The notes: a model not told the origin generated them from the sequence alone. 64,000 bases of DNA from DASYKT01 sp963718105 (GCA_963718105.1 OY970352.1:2294001-2358000), one strand, 5' to 3'. Shown: positions 6,562-15,352, numbered from the stretch's first letter. Translations and numbers: made by a program.

Positions 6562-9500
6562 CTACGGAACTTTAACGACTTTATCTCCATTAAAATATTT
6601 TGAAGGACTAACCGGCACTTTTCTCCCGGAGAACATGATCGTGTGCGATCCCATGGACGTTCTTAGCTTTATATTCGCCTGAGCCGTTACCTTATCAGGG
6701 CTATCGCCTCGGATAGATGCGGAAGCTGCGGTGTAAGCCGCGCTCGCGAGCTCTGCCGTCGTAGTCTGCCCGTCCGTGCCGCTGTCTACCGCAATAATGT
6801 TCGCCGCACCCTTAAACAAATTCGTTATATTTGTGGTGTCACATCCGAATAGAGCGACCGTAGAAGCTTTCACCTCTACTTGATTTGAATCGTCGTAATA
6901 ATCCCTGGTATCGTCGCCCTCATTTCCCCCGATCAAAAGCGCCCTAGCCACAAAGCGGCCTTCAGTGCCGTCCGGATTAATAAGGCGTGGGCCCGACCCA
7001 TGTCCGACAAAAATTACGGTTGCATTTTCTTCTTGTAAAGCATTTTGAAAATCTTCCGCTGTAGCGTCGATTCCCTTAATGACCACTTCCACCCCTTTAG
7101 CCGCCATTTTTTTAAGCTTTTCAAAATCGGGCGCAGGATTATTTATTGCAGTTGTTTTCTTTTTGTGCGTTTGCCTATCGGTTTCTGTAATAGTGGTGCT
7201 GTTGGATTGTTCTTTCGAGCTTAAAAATACAAAAATATAGACTCTCCGGGGTGTTTGAGGTTCATCGGTCCAATCCCCTACCACATTTACAATAAATCCC
7301 GAAGGATCTACAAATTTCAATGGATTATTAAGCGAATAAATATATCTATTCCATGTTATCGGACTTATCGACACTCCACTGGACAATAAAATATCGGGGG
7401 TTGTAAATCGGCCAAATTCAGAATGAAAATAACGCGCCTCAGCAAAATCGAGTTCTGTTTCGTTATCATGCTCGTATCCGGTAAATCTTTTGCGAATTTC
7501 ATCTGAGTCGTAACCGATAGCAGGCGTTCGTACCGGCGTGGAAATCTCCTCACCAAACGGATGATAATCATGCCGCGCGATGACGGTGCCAGTTGCGTTT
7601 GTATTGATACGTGGGGTTCCCAGCGAATCCGAGGTTAGATAACTTACTTGGTGATCCTCTGCCAGTTGAGTTGAGTATTCCGCTATCGTTTTACTTGAAA
7701 CATCGTAAACGAAAATTGTTACTTCGCCGGTGCCGGGAACATATTTTTTTACTCTTTTTCCTTCACCATCATAATAATAAACGCCGAGAACGGTATTTGA
7801 TACGTCCTTAACCTGCACCATTTTATTTTCGCCGTCGTGCAGGTATTGCTGCGAGGTTCCGCCCGCGACTGCCGTATTACCCGCGCTGTCAAACGTCGTT
7901 CCTATCAGACGGTTGTTCGCCTGGTTTATTTCCGGATTGCAGACAGCGGCCGCGCAATTTGCTTCCAGTGTAGTTGTGCGATTACTGGAAGTATCGAAGC
8001 GGCGGTTTCCAAACCGGTCGTACGCAAAAGTTTGTTTCCAGCTCTGGCTGCCGGAAATTGTTTCAGCCGCATCGTAAAGACGATTTAAAGAATCGTATGA
8101 GTAATTTTGTGAGGCAGTGAATCCCGGAGTGCCATTGGCCGTTGGAACGGTGATCTGCTGATTTAAAACGTTTCCGTTATTTTGAGTAGTGCCGTAATTG
8201 TAATCGAGCTTCAGCAGGTCGGTAGAATTTTGGGTAGTGCCGAGGGCGATGCGGGTCGGCTGAAGGCGAGAATTATAATTCGTGCTTTCCCAATGCCCGT
8301 TGCCGAGTTGAACGGCGACAACAGCTCCGCTCGGCGCGTAGGAGAAGTTGCTGGCGTAATTCCAGTAACCCGCACTCGCGTTCTTTTTACTTTCGACTAG
8401 TGAGAGAGAGCCGTCGTTATTCAAAACATTTTTTACCTTTCGGCCGTTGGGATAGACTTCTTCGATCAGAGCCCCGGATAAACTAAAAACATAGGATATT
8501 TCATAGTCTACACCATCTGTCAACTGCTTTGATTTTAGAGCTTTACCGGCGATGTCGAAATTGGAGTATTGGGTTGTCGAAATGGAATTGGCAATTTTGG
8601 TTAATTTGCCCTTAGCGTGCGGCTCGCTGTCGTATTCAAATGTAACTGTAGGTGTGGAATACGTTGTCTCTCCAGAATAACTTCTTTGTGTAACCCTGTT
8701 TAACGAATCGTAAGTGTATGAAATCAAGACGTTTCGAGCATCGCCTTTTTGCGTCACGTTGCCGTTATTGTCATACTGATAGGTTACCACCCCTGATTCG
8801 GGGGTAGTCGACGACGTTAATCTTGCAAGACTGTTGTGGGTAAAATTACGGGTTTGCTCACCTTGGGAAACCGTGGAGAGATTACCCGTTAACCCATAAG
8901 TGTAAATGGTTCTGTAGCCGCTGTCAAGACCTGTTTGTCCCGGAAAAGTAATAGGTTCGGTGGCTGAATCCTGCGGCGCGACCTCCCAGACATCCGTTAA
9001 TTGGCCGAGCGCATTTGTCCGGCTGATGCGTTTCCTTCCTGCCTGGTCCGTAACGAGCATCCGGTTGGCATCCTTGTCACTCTTGACTACCCCCGTGGTA
9101 CTAGCATTACCTCCCCACGGCGCGGGCAGGCTCGTGCCGGCGAAAGTAGAAATCTCGCTATGCTTGCCGAGCCGATCGGTATAGTTCAGCGTCCACCCGA
9201 AAGTGGACTCACCGGTGGCCGCACCGCTGGTTGCGGCGCGGTAGGGGGTAGAGGTAATAACATAGACGCCGTTGCTGTTCTCAGGATTTGCCGGATCGTC
9301 ATACCGGTAACGAGTTTGAATTTTTACACCCTCGGATTCGTTATAAGGATCTTCGGTTAACGCATTTTCCAGCGTGCGCGAAAGCCGCAGCCTGCCAAGC
9401 TCGTCATAATGCTCTATCGAAACCTTGCGCCCATCGCCTTTCGTTTCGACGTCTGCGCGAACAATCACCCGCCTGTCCGCCGTGCTGTATTCGCTTCGCA

Positions 9501-9576
9501 CCCATGACTCGAGTGCGCTGCCCTGCGCGGTAATAACTTTGACCGGCCGGCCCGAGCGCGTCATACTCCCTTGCAT
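6562..9576 (-). CDS. RHS protein of element A, 3' part after a frameshift, with CHAT/caspase-like tip
   Basis: Continues the RHS protein begun at 11914; a single extra base near 9545-9560 splits the frame (ALG-PAG in one frame, GRPVKVITAQG in the other). YD-repeats fill most of it (YDRFGNRRFDTS, YDGEGKRVKKYVPG). The RHS core ends with YLTSDSLGTPRI, HDYHPFGEEI, RFTGYEHD and VDPSG. The 244 residues after the core (about 7296-6565) are unlike the tip of the second RHS protein. They hold VIFVGHGSG, then 50 residues later VALFGCDT, then GAANIIAVDSGTDGQTTT. This order (His-Gly, Cys, then a small-residue AG-type segment) matches CHAT/caspase-fold peptidases. A secreted protease effector is inferred. 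It is followed by two candidate immunity genes. Confidence 0.85.
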   Translation of the reverse strand: MQGSMTRSGRPVKVITAQGSALESWVRSEYSTADRRVIVRADVETKGDGRKVSIEHYDELGRLRLSRTLENALTEDPYNESEGVKIQTRYRYDDPANPENSNGVYVITSTPYRAATSGAATGESTFGWTLNYTDRLGKHSEISTFAGTSLPAPWGGNASTTGVVKSDKDANRMLVTDQAGRKRISRTNALGQLTDVWEVAPQDSATEPITFPGQTGLDSGYRTIYTYGLTGNLSTVSQGEQTRNFTHNSLARLTSSTTPESGVVTYQYDNNGNVTQKGDARNVLISYTYDSLNRVTQRSYSGETTYSTPTVTFEYDSEPHAKGKLTKIANSISTTQYSNFDIAGKALKSKQLTDGVDYEISYVFSLSGALIEEVYPNGRKVKNVLNNDGSLSLVESKKNASAGYWNYASNFSYAPSGAVVAVQLGNGHWESTNYNSRLQPTRIALGTTQNSTDLLKLDYNYGTTQNNGNVLNQQITVPTANGTPGFTASQNYSYDSLNRLYDAAETISGSQSWKQTFAYDRFGNRRFDTSSNRTTTLEANCAAAVCNPEINQANNRLIGTTFDSAGNTAVAGGTSQQYLHDGENKMVQVKDVSNTVLGVYYYDGEGKRVKKYVPGTGEVTIFVYDVSSKTIAEYSTQLAEDHQVSYLTSDSLGTPRINTNATGTVIARHDYHPFGEEISTPVRTPAIGYDSDEIRKRFTGYEHDNETELDFAEARYFHSEFGRFTTPDILLSSGVSISPITWNRYIYSLNNPLKFVDPSGFIVNVVGDWTDEPQTPRRVYIFVFLSSKEQSNSTTITETDRQTHKKKTTAINNPAPDFEKLKKMAAKGVEVVIKGIDATAEDFQNALQEENATVIFVGHGSGPRLINPDGTEGRFVARALLIGGNEGDDTRDYYDDSNQVEVKASTVALFGCDTTNITNLFKGAANIIAVDSGTDGQTTTAELASAAYTAASASIRGDSPDKVTAQANIKLRTSMGSHTIMFSGRKVPVSPSKYFNGDKVVKVP

Positions 9577-11914
9577 TGGTAACGGCGTTATCTACGTCCG
9601 TGCCGGTGAGGGGCAAACCTGTAAAAAAATCGTACGTCGCAGTGAAGGTTCGCTTGATGGAAGTTCCGTAAGCGGTCTCGGTTTGCGTCGGGTAAAGTTT
9701 GTCTACATCTCCATTCGGGCCGGCGATGTTGTCGTAAGTGATGCGAGTTTGATTGCCGTTGGCGTCTTTTTGCAAGACGGGGTTTCCCCATTCATCGTAC
9801 TCTGTGTGAGTGGAAATTGAATTGCTTGAATTCAGACGGCTGCCGTTAGCATCGGGACTGGCCAGCGCGCCTCTGCTCGAATCCCACGAACGTGTTTCTT
9901 TCAGATTACCTTTAGTGTCGGGGTTGTCATAATAGAACTCTGATCGTGTCTTGATATTGTCGCCCGCGTCACGGATCTCGGTCGATTTGAGGACATTTTT
10001 TAGTTGTGACGGCGGAGCGATGTTGTAAGTGTTCGAATCGTCGACATTGCTGTCCGCATCTGCTGCCTGGTTGTAATAGGTGTTGACCGTCTTTCGCTTT
10101 AACGTAAGCCCGCTCGAAGGCATGGTCAATACGCCATTTACCAGAACCGAACCGCGGGTCACCCAATCGTACTCTTTAACTTCGAGTACATTTCCATTTT
10201 TATCGTATTTGTAATCTTTAATTGCGGTCAGCGAATTTGAAGTGATGTTGCCGTTGGTTTCAGGCAATGTAACGAACTCGGTTTTTACATAGGCATTAGC
10301 TTGCCCGACCCCGTTCCACTGGGCCGGCCCAACGGGAGTTCCGCTGGACAAGGAATAGGGCATATTGTGAGCCCATATTTGCTCCGTAACAGAGCCGTCC
10401 GCGTTTCCGTTTCCGTAAGCCAATCCCTGTTTCCACGTTTCGATAGGGCCATACAAGGTATTGCCGGACAATGAACCACTCGGCCCCTGGTAACCGTTAC
10501 CAGTCGGAGAGACACTGTAGACCCACGAATCGGTTTGAAGGCCGCTGGTTATTCCATCGTACTGCTCATGATAGTTCAGGTCCTTATGAACCGTGTACCG
10601 CCCCAAGATATCGGGGGCGATGGTTTCGTCACCGCCTAACCCCGGCTGATCATATTCAAAAGTGCTATAAGCGGCGGTGGGAGCGGTAATTTTGTTGATC
10701 TCTCCCCATCCTTCCGTGAACTCCCCGTATTTAGTTTCTTCTATCGACGCGTTATATTCAAAATCAAGTGTTTGTTCTCCCAACTGCTGGGGAAATATTA
10801 TCTGTGTTATTACTGGAATTTGCTCCATGAATTCTTTGTATCGGAATTCGGTCGGAGCGGTGTTTGAAGGAGCCTGGCGGAACTTTCGATAAACGTACCG
10901 GCTTCCCATTTTCAGACGCGTTTGTAATACCTCGCCGCCGACTCCCTTTACATTTACCACGTAGTCGCCGTTCGCATCCATTAATATTTGAATTGACCGG
11001 CCGAGTTGGTCGGTGATGCCCTCCGCCCGGTGTTCGACGGTGTTGCCGTTGCGGTCGGTCATTCGCTGTCCGACTTCGAGTGTAGTAGGAGGAGCGTTCT
11101 CAACCATCGTTCCGTCAGGAAAATACAATTTCCAGTTACGCCCTCCCGCTGTTATCGGTTGTGAATTTGGCACATAAGGAATAAACAATCTGAGGCGCGA
11201 TCCGTCCATCGTTATATAGGTCATTCCGCTATTCGATACGGAGCCAAAGTTTTGGTTTACAGTGCAAAGACCACCTTGTTCACCTTGTGTTGCGAAATAA
11301 GTTGTTCCATTCGGATCGACATTTGCGTAACCGTCTTCCCACATTCCCACCCACTGGCTGCGTCCGGTTTCGGGAAAAAACTGTCTTACCGAACCATCCG
11401 GCATATCCATTTCCACTTTCCAGCGAAAAGAAATATGCTCAACCGGATCATTCATACGGCAGACGTTCGGGATCCCCTCACTCAACTGGCGGTCAGTAGT
11501 CCGTAAACTGAAACCGGAATGTATCGTCCAACCGCCGCGATCCGAACGAGAAAGAGTGTTTACCGAGTAATAGCCGTTCCCTCCTTCATTGGGCAGGCCG
11601 TTATCAAATGTTTCCGTGAATGAGTCCCAGATTTTACTGTTGTATTGCAGTGTCACCGTATATCCGGGGCTGGTACCGCGTCCCTTAGGAAGAGAAGCCA
11701 GCGGGATGTTAAGCATCATATTCCCGTTGGCAGTATTGATGGTTTCAAGACCGGTTGAGGCATAGGAATTGGCCGCTTGAAATCCCCGGTCCGGCTGTTG
11801 CGCGATCAAACTGCCGGCGGTCAATAAAATCAGCGTTGCAATGAGGATTCCTTTAAATAAGGATATATTCTGATTCCATCCAGTCAGCACAATTTGTCCG
11901 ATCGTTGCTTTCAT
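9404..11914 (-). CDS. RHS protein of element A, 5' part (signal peptide and N-terminal region)
   Basis: ATG 11914 has GGTGA just upstream. The N-terminus has a long hydrophobic export signal ending near GSLIAQ. The first mature residues (RGFQAANSY, then GNMMLNIPLASLPKGRGTSPGY) match the RHS protein of element B. The region to about residue 570 is the N-terminal beta-rich part, followed by YD-repeats (TEYDEWGNPVLQKDANGN). The true frame is lost near 9550, where one base has been inserted compared with the element B homologue, so the last 50 codons of this frame are out of register. Repaired, the protein would be about 1780 residues, against 1750-1774 in element B. The frameshift is either real decay or an assembly error. 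Confidence 0.85.
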   Translation of the reverse strand: MKATIGQIVLTGWNQNISLFKGILIATLILLTAGSLIAQQPDRGFQAANSYASTGLETINTANGNMMLNIPLASLPKGRGTSPGYTVTLQYNSKIWDSFTETFDNGLPNEGGNGYYSVNTLSRSDRGGWTIHSGFSLRTTDRQLSEGIPNVCRMNDPVEHISFRWKVEMDMPDGSVRQFFPETGRSQWVGMWEDGYANVDPNGTTYFATQGEQGGLCTVNQNFGSVSNSGMTYITMDGSRLRLFIPYVPNSQPITAGGRNWKLYFPDGTMVENAPPTTLEVGQRMTDRNGNTVEHRAEGITDQLGRSIQILMDANGDYVVNVKGVGGEVLQTRLKMGSRYVYRKFRQAPSNTAPTEFRYKEFMEQIPVITQIIFPQQLGEQTLDFEYNASIEETKYGEFTEGWGEINKITAPTAAYSTFEYDQPGLGGDETIAPDILGRYTVHKDLNYHEQYDGITSGLQTDSWVYSVSPTGNGYQGPSGSLSGNTLYGPIETWKQGLAYGNGNADGSVTEQIWAHNMPYSLSSGTPVGPAQWNGVGQANAYVKTEFVTLPETNGNITSNSLTAIKDYKYDKNGNVLEVKEYDWVTRGSVLVNGVLTMPSSGLTLKRKTVNTYYNQAADADSNVDDSNTYNIAPPSQLKNVLKSTEIRDAGDNIKTRSEFYYDNPDTKGNLKETRSWDSSRGALASPDANGSRLNSSNSISTHTEYDEWGNPVLQKDANGNQTRITYDNIAGPNGDVDKLYPTQTETAYGTSIKRTFTATYDFFTGLPLTGTDVDNAVTNAREYDALGPAGQSYYRAGQRTRVMGAKRIQHGGQAGDCSRRRRNERRWAQGFDRAL

Positions 11915-11965
11915 AATTTCACCGTTTTTATAGTTGAGAGTTTTTCTAAATCGTCGTGAGCAAAT

Positions 11966-13201
11966 TTATCTTCTATATAAAGCCGGAACCGGAATATCTC
12001 CAGCCGACCCCCAGATCTCTACGCGGGTCGAGCTGTCATGGCTGTTGCGGATGTACCAGTTGCCCGCGCCTTTGCCCGATGGCTTCCAGGTAGCGATGTC
12101 ACATTTGCCGTCCGCGTCGTAATCGTTTTGCACCGCGATGTTGGTGGCGAGATACCAGGTGACCGTGGTGGTCTGCCCGTCGGAGCTTTGTTTGATCACC
12201 CAGTCTGCTCCGTGTCGCAGCGCAAAGTCTGCCTTGCCGTCGCCGTCATAATCTCCCGGAACAGGAGAGTCGCCGTTTGAACCCATCGTCTGCGTCATCG
12301 AGTTTCCCCCTTCCGAACTTTTTCGGGCATAGAAGGTGGTGGCGGAATTTCGCCAGACAGCCGCATCGGCTTTGCCGTCCCCGTCATAATCGGCCGGCGC
12401 GGCAATATCGCCTGAGTTGCCGTACGCGATATCGACGCTGTTATTGTTGGAGCTGTTGATGATGTACCAGTGTTGATTGGAAGGCCGGTACAGCGCCGTG
12501 TCGGTTTTGCCGTCACCGTCGTAATCGGCCGGAACAGGCACATCGCCGCTGGTTCCCTGGTAGACGACATAATAGGAACCGCCTCCGCTGGGATAGATCC
12601 ACCAGACACCGGTGGAACCGGGGCGGAATATTGCCAGGTCCGTTTTGCCGTCGCCGTCATAGTCTCCCTGGACAGGTACATCTGGGACACCGTTTACTAC
12701 CCCGCCCCAGGCAACCGTGAAGGATTGCGAGCCGGGCCCTCCCATGCAGTACCAGTAACCATTGGAAGGCCGCCAGACAGCCAGGTCGGCAGGAGGAATG
12801 GCGTTGGCCGCGGCGTCTTCTACCGCCAGCAAACGCGAACCGGCATAGATATATTCTTTTGATAGCTGTGGAGTGGGTGTCGGGGTGGGTACGGGCATAA
12901 AAGGATTAATGCTGGCCAGCAAGCTTTCATTCTTCGCCAGTGGGTTCTGCTTTTGCCTGGCCGTTTCCGCGCGGGCCGATTCCTCCAGGTATTTCAATCC
13001 TGCTCCCAGCACTCCCAGTGAAAGAAAGGCAATTATTCCTATCAACCACCAGCGGGAAGAATTTTTTATATTAGTCGGAAGACTTTTTGGTGTGTTTTGA
13101 TTTGGTAAGGACGATTTTTTGGAAAATTCAGACACCTCTTTTCGATCCGTAATCGAATATATAGAGACATTCTTATGTCCCTTGTTTTTATTTTTGGACA
13201 T
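11966..13201 (-). CDS. FG-GAP/VCBS-repeat membrane-anchored protein, partner of RHS (element A)
   Basis: The 411-residue protein has a basic Asn/Lys-rich cytoplasmic N-terminus, one membrane segment at about residues 50-70 (WWLIGIIAFLSLGVLGAGL), a Pro/Thr linker (PVPTPTPTP) and an extracytoplasmic beta-propeller-like region. The latter has five DYDGDGK-type calcium loops spaced about 50 residues apart, each followed by an AxFRP/AxWRP strand. It is near-identical to the 23236-24468 product and, like it, is the first gene of an operon with an RHS gene (51 bases away here). Co-occurrence in both islands suggests that it acts with the RHS protein as anchor, chaperone or export partner. That role is inferred, not known. 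Confidence 0.88.
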   Translation of the reverse strand: MSKNKNKGHKNVSIYSITDRKEVSEFSKKSSLPNQNTPKSLPTNIKNSSRWWLIGIIAFLSLGVLGAGLKYLEESARAETARQKQNPLAKNESLLASINPFMPVPTPTPTPQLSKEYIYAGSRLLAVEDAAANAIPPADLAVWRPSNGYWYCMGGPGSQSFTVAWGGVVNGVPDVPVQGDYDGDGKTDLAIFRPGSTGVWWIYPSGGGSYYVVYQGTSGDVPVPADYDGDGKTDTALYRPSNQHWYIINSSNNNSVDIAYGNSGDIAAPADYDGDGKADAAVWRNSATTFYARKSSEGGNSMTQTMGSNGDSPVPGDYDGDGKADFALRHGADWVIKQSSDGQTTTVTWYLATNIAVQNDYDADGKCDIATWKPSGKGAGNWYIRNSHDSSTRVEIWGSAGDIPVPALYRR

Positions 13202-13380
13202 AGTTACCCCGACGGAGTTAATCCTAAATTTTCTTTACTGATTTGGGAGCTCGAAAAAAATGAGCTTTTTACTAAAGCATTGCAGGGAGCTTTAGTTTGA
13301 GAAACTTACTACCAATTTGTTAATACCAGTGTAAGAAACCAAGTATTCATGTATTACTAACAATGAGCAACTTTTATAAA
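13202..13380 (-). promoter_or_regulatory. Conserved upstream region of the FG-GAP/RHS operon (element A)
   Basis: About 180 bases upstream of the FG-GAP start are similar to the stretch upstream of the element B copy (24469-24660), with shared blocks such as GGAGTTAATCCTAAATTTTC and CAATTTGTTAATACCAGTG. Similarity ends soon after, so the region was duplicated with the operon and probably holds the promoter and leader. No exact -10/-35 pair is claimed. Confidence 0.55.
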
Positions 13381-13605
13381 GCAAAAGGGAGGTAGTGTCA
13401 AGCATCTTTTGGTAAAAGTTTTTAAATTACAATGTTGCAAAGAAAAGCTTGAAAATAATTAGATAGTGCGGGTGGACATACTGTATCGCAAAACTAATGG
13501 TTCATAGGCTACCTCGATCGTGTATGTTGCCAAGAAATTCGTTACATTTATTTTCAAATTTAGTTTATGCGTTGCGATAATTTTGCGCAGAGAGGCGCGA
13601 CAAAT

Positions 13606-13639
13606 AAAATTGAGAAATGATGTTTGGAACGTAAGATCA
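13606..13639 (+). pseudogene. C-terminal remnant of an integrase gene
   Basis: Thirty-four bases match the last codons and stop of the intact integrase (37340-37370, ending MMFGT and stop) with one substitution and a one-base deletion. The same TTGGCACAC motif, hairpin and tRNA fragment follow in the same order as at the right end of element B. It is the vestige of the integrase of element A. Confidence 0.75.
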
Positions 13640-13641
13640 AA

Positions 13642-13661
13642 TTGGCACACTATCGGCAAAA
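13642..13661 (+). repeat. Arm-site repeat pair beside the att site (right end of element A)
   Basis: TTGGCACAC at 13642-13650 is followed 11 bp on by a decayed copy (TCGGCA). This layout is the same as the intact pair beside the element B integrase. Probable integrase or excisionase arm-binding sites. Confidence 0.55.
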
Positions 13662-13695
13662 AAAATAAAGGGCAACTCTATAAGTTACCCTATTT

Positions 13696-13754
13696 TTGAA
13701 ATTAATGGTGAGCCGAGCAGGACTCGAACCTGCGACCCAATGGTTAAAAGCCAT
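13696..13754 (-). repeat. att direct repeat, left copy (tRNA-Lys 3' fragment)
   Basis: Fifty-nine bases are identical to 37434-37492. Identity stops at the anticodon arm, where the tRNA becomes unrelated sequence. This copy is not a tRNA. It is the junction between elements A and B. Confidence 0.93.
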
Positions 13755-13865
13755 AGGCAAGCGTTTAAGTGACTTGTTCTTAGGTGTCTTGCGTGCGATT
13801 TTGATTGACTCTGACGCTAAATCTGTTTCGCTTAGTTTCCTTCAATTTCGACCACTTTCACTGAG

Positions 13866-13885
13866 TTGGCACACAATTGGCACAC
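13866..13885 (+). repeat. Arm-site repeat pair at the left end of element B
   Basis: Two exact TTGGCACAC copies at 13866-13874 and 13877-13885, an 11-bp period. The same pair with the same period lies at 37375-37394 at the other end. Likely arm-type binding sites for the integrase. Confidence 0.65.
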
Positions 13886-13944
13886 TAATTTGTCTTCTTC
13901 AAGTCCTTAAATTGATGGATGAAAGTGGCTTTGCCACTAAACCC

Positions 13945-13993
13945 GCTTAAAGTTTAAGTTTGTCCTAAAAATGCTTTAACTTGCCTCAAAAGT
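13945..13993. repeat. Direct repeat copy 1 of a small cassette boundary
   Basis: This block is similar to 16236-16284 (GCTTAAAGTTTAAGT start, TTTAACTTGCCTCAAAAGT end). It overlaps the 3' end of the 13976-14188 gene. A 19-bp exact repeat (TATGTTCGCCGCCTGACAG) follows at 14257-14275 on the far side of that gene. In the second location the two blocks are directly joined. Confidence 0.65.
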
Positions 13994-14188
13994 GGTTAAG
14001 TCTTTAGATTGATATTGCCGGAATTCAGCGATCACGGCCTTGAGTAAGCAGTCATCACAATACAAGGTTATAGGAAGCCTTCGATAAAATTCTCTGACAA
14101 TATCGCGGTCATAACCGATAAGCTCTCTGGTTTTATTAGGTTGGGTATTAAAGGATTTTCCGCACGTCTTGCACTCTATAACTGCCAC
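13976..14188 (-). CDS. Small double-Cys-pair protein, member of an island-specific family
   Basis: A 70-residue protein with CKTCGKSF at the N-terminus, DIVREFYRR in the middle and LYCDDCLLKA near the C-terminus. Two more genes in the next 2.6 kb (14452-14685 and 16374-16619) encode the same layout: CxxC, an acidic-helical EI/IV-x-E-x-x-x-R segment, then LCxDCLL. The two CxxC pairs could bind one zinc ion. The start is GTG 14188 with a purine-rich GGAAGAG upstream. No known family is recognised. Location just inside the left att site suggests island accessory function, perhaps regulatory or RNA/DNA-binding. Function unknown. Confidence 0.65.
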   Translation of the reverse strand: MAVIECKTCGKSFNTQPNKTRELIGYDRDIVREFYRRLPITLYCDDCLLKAVIAEFRQYQSKDLTTFEAS

Positions 14189-14451
14189 TTTCTAACTCTC
14201 TTCCGGTTCAAAGGATTTGAGTATTATAGCTAAAGCGCTTTCAAAGTTCAAAACCTTATGTTCGCCGCCTGACAGAAGCAGATATTTCGTTTTGGCTTAC
14301 CTCACAGTACGTTAAATGCAAAATCTGTGCTACTACTGTATATACATATCCCAGCCAAACAATTTTGTTTGCCATTGCGAATCCCTTGTAACAGGACATT
14401 CTGTTCGCAACAACTGCTCTTTTAGCTTTCTGAGGCTCGTTTTAACTCATC

Positions 14452-14685
14452 TTGTTATCCAGCAACTTTTACCCTGACGGAAATAACAAAACGAAACAGT
14501 GCCCAGAGTGTAAATCCACTTTTGATGAATTAGCATCGAATTCTATTCTCGGTCAAACCGATGAAATAATGCAGGAGTTATCCGAGCGCCAAAAGACTTC
14601 CGATCTGTGCCTAGACTGCTTATTGGAAGAAAAAATAATAGAGATAGGTGAAGCTACTTTAGGCTCCAAGACTCTCCGCGCATAA
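14452..14685 (+). CDS. Small double-Cys-pair protein (second copy)
   Basis: Shares with the 16374 product the string CPxCxxxF, then DEIMxELxxxQxTSDLCLDCLLE. The only possible start is TTG 14452, because an in-frame stop lies just upstream and no ATG precedes the first Cys pair. The gene may therefore have lost its original start. The N-terminal residues LSSNFYPDGNNKTKQ are not shared with the paralogues. Likely zinc-binding; function unknown. The preceding 14189-14451 stretch contains only the 19-bp repeat at 14257-14275. Confidence 0.55.
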   Translation: MLSSNFYPDGNNKTKQCPECKSTFDELASNSILGQTDEIMQELSERQKTSDLCLDCLLEEKIIEIGEATLGSKTLRA

Positions 14686-14688
14686 GAT

Positions 14689-14919
14689 TTAAAGCCTAGC
14701 CTGTTTTGGTGTCCTGCACCCTTTGCATTTGTTTTTGTATAGATCGCAGGCTTGAGACCACATGGAAGGATTGCGCGGCTCGTCAAAGATTATAGTTTTT
14801 GAAAACTGGATGTCCCTAATAATACCACTGACTGATAAGTGAAGATTATTTCTTTTAGCTTTGTGAAAAGCTTTATCTATTATTTTCAGGCAATCGTTTC
14901 GACTTGGCTTTCTCATCAT
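14689..14919 (-). CDS. Hypothetical 76-residue protein overlapping the upstream gene
   Basis: The frame starts MMRKPSRND, lies 47 bases inside the end of the 14873-15205 gene in another frame, and ends with a Cys pair (CKGC). Its basic, helical N-terminal half (KIIDKAFHKAKRNN) could be DNA-binding. The large overlap makes it less certain, but no better frame covers this strand between 14686 and 14872. No family recognised. Confidence 0.4.
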   Translation of the reverse strand: MMRKPSRNDCLKIIDKAFHKAKRNNLHLSVSGIIRDIQFSKTIIFDEPRNPSMWSQACDLYKNKCKGCRTPKQARL

Positions 14920-15205
14920 CCCTCACTTTCTTTCTACTGGCTTTCCAAGCCTGCTCTGCCGTCGCGTATGCGGTCACACAGGACGATTTACCTTGTAGGA
15001 CTAGCTCGAAGTCGGACTCAGTAAAGAAACCTACCTCAGAGCCGTACACCGTGATCTTATCGCTGGTTGTGATTATCTCGTCGTGATCCGGGTCGTGTGT
15101 CCACAGAATAACTTTATCCAGATACGCCTGAGAATTAGTATTGCCGATACGCCCAGATAGTCGGAAACGCCTTACTGCCCGTGATGAAATTTTCATTTCG
15201 GACAT
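14873..15205 (-). CDS. Hypothetical 110-residue protein
   Basis: The product starts MSEMKISSRAVRRFRLSG and has an acidic middle (HDPDHDEIITTSDKI), a TESDFELVLQG segment and a Lys-rich tail. It is soluble, with no signal peptide or membrane segment. It may be co-expressed with the overlapping 14689-14919 frame. Divergent from the membrane protein gene at 15353, leaving a 147-bp shared promoter region. No known family is recognised. Confidence 0.55.
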   Translation of the reverse strand: MSEMKISSRAVRRFRLSGRIGNTNSQAYLDKVILWTHDPDHDEIITTSDKITVYGSEVGFFTESDFELVLQGKSSCVTAYATAEQAWKASRKKVRDDEKAKSKRLPENNR

Positions 15206-15352
15206 TGTAGCGAAGTGAAGTTTTTAGGAGAATGAGTGTTTTGGGATGTTTGGGATTTTTTATTGACAATATTCTTGCTAGAGATTAGGGTTTACCGCAC
15301 AGTTCTACACATCTCAGTCAAGTCTTTTTTGTGTCACAACAATTAAAATTTT

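Larger units (their letters stand above)
4876..13754. mobile_element. Element A: older, decayed tRNA-Lys-linked island (about 8.8 kb)
   Basis: Bounded on the left by a degenerate copy of the tRNA-Lys 3' half (4876-4925, 47/50 identical) and on the right by a perfect copy (13696-13754). Its integrase is reduced to a C-terminal scrap next to the right boundary, in the same place and orientation as the intact integrase of element B. Cargo is one operon: FG-GAP membrane protein, frameshifted RHS protein and two small secreted paralogues. Without an integrase it cannot move by itself. Tandem stacking at one tRNA is inferred from the three att-like repeats. Confidence 0.75.

Noticed and set aside
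12200..12700. Regularly spaced short repeats (CCGTCGCCGTCATAATC type), CRISPR-like at first sight
   Set aside because: They encode the DYDGDGK loops of the FG-GAP protein and keep the reading frame. No CRISPR array or cas gene is present in the window.
13696..13950. Open frame on the plus strand reading VSRAGLEPATQWLKA
   Set aside because: It is the antisense of the tRNA-Lys 3' fragment plus following DNA, a well-known spurious ORF type. It has no start signal of its own.
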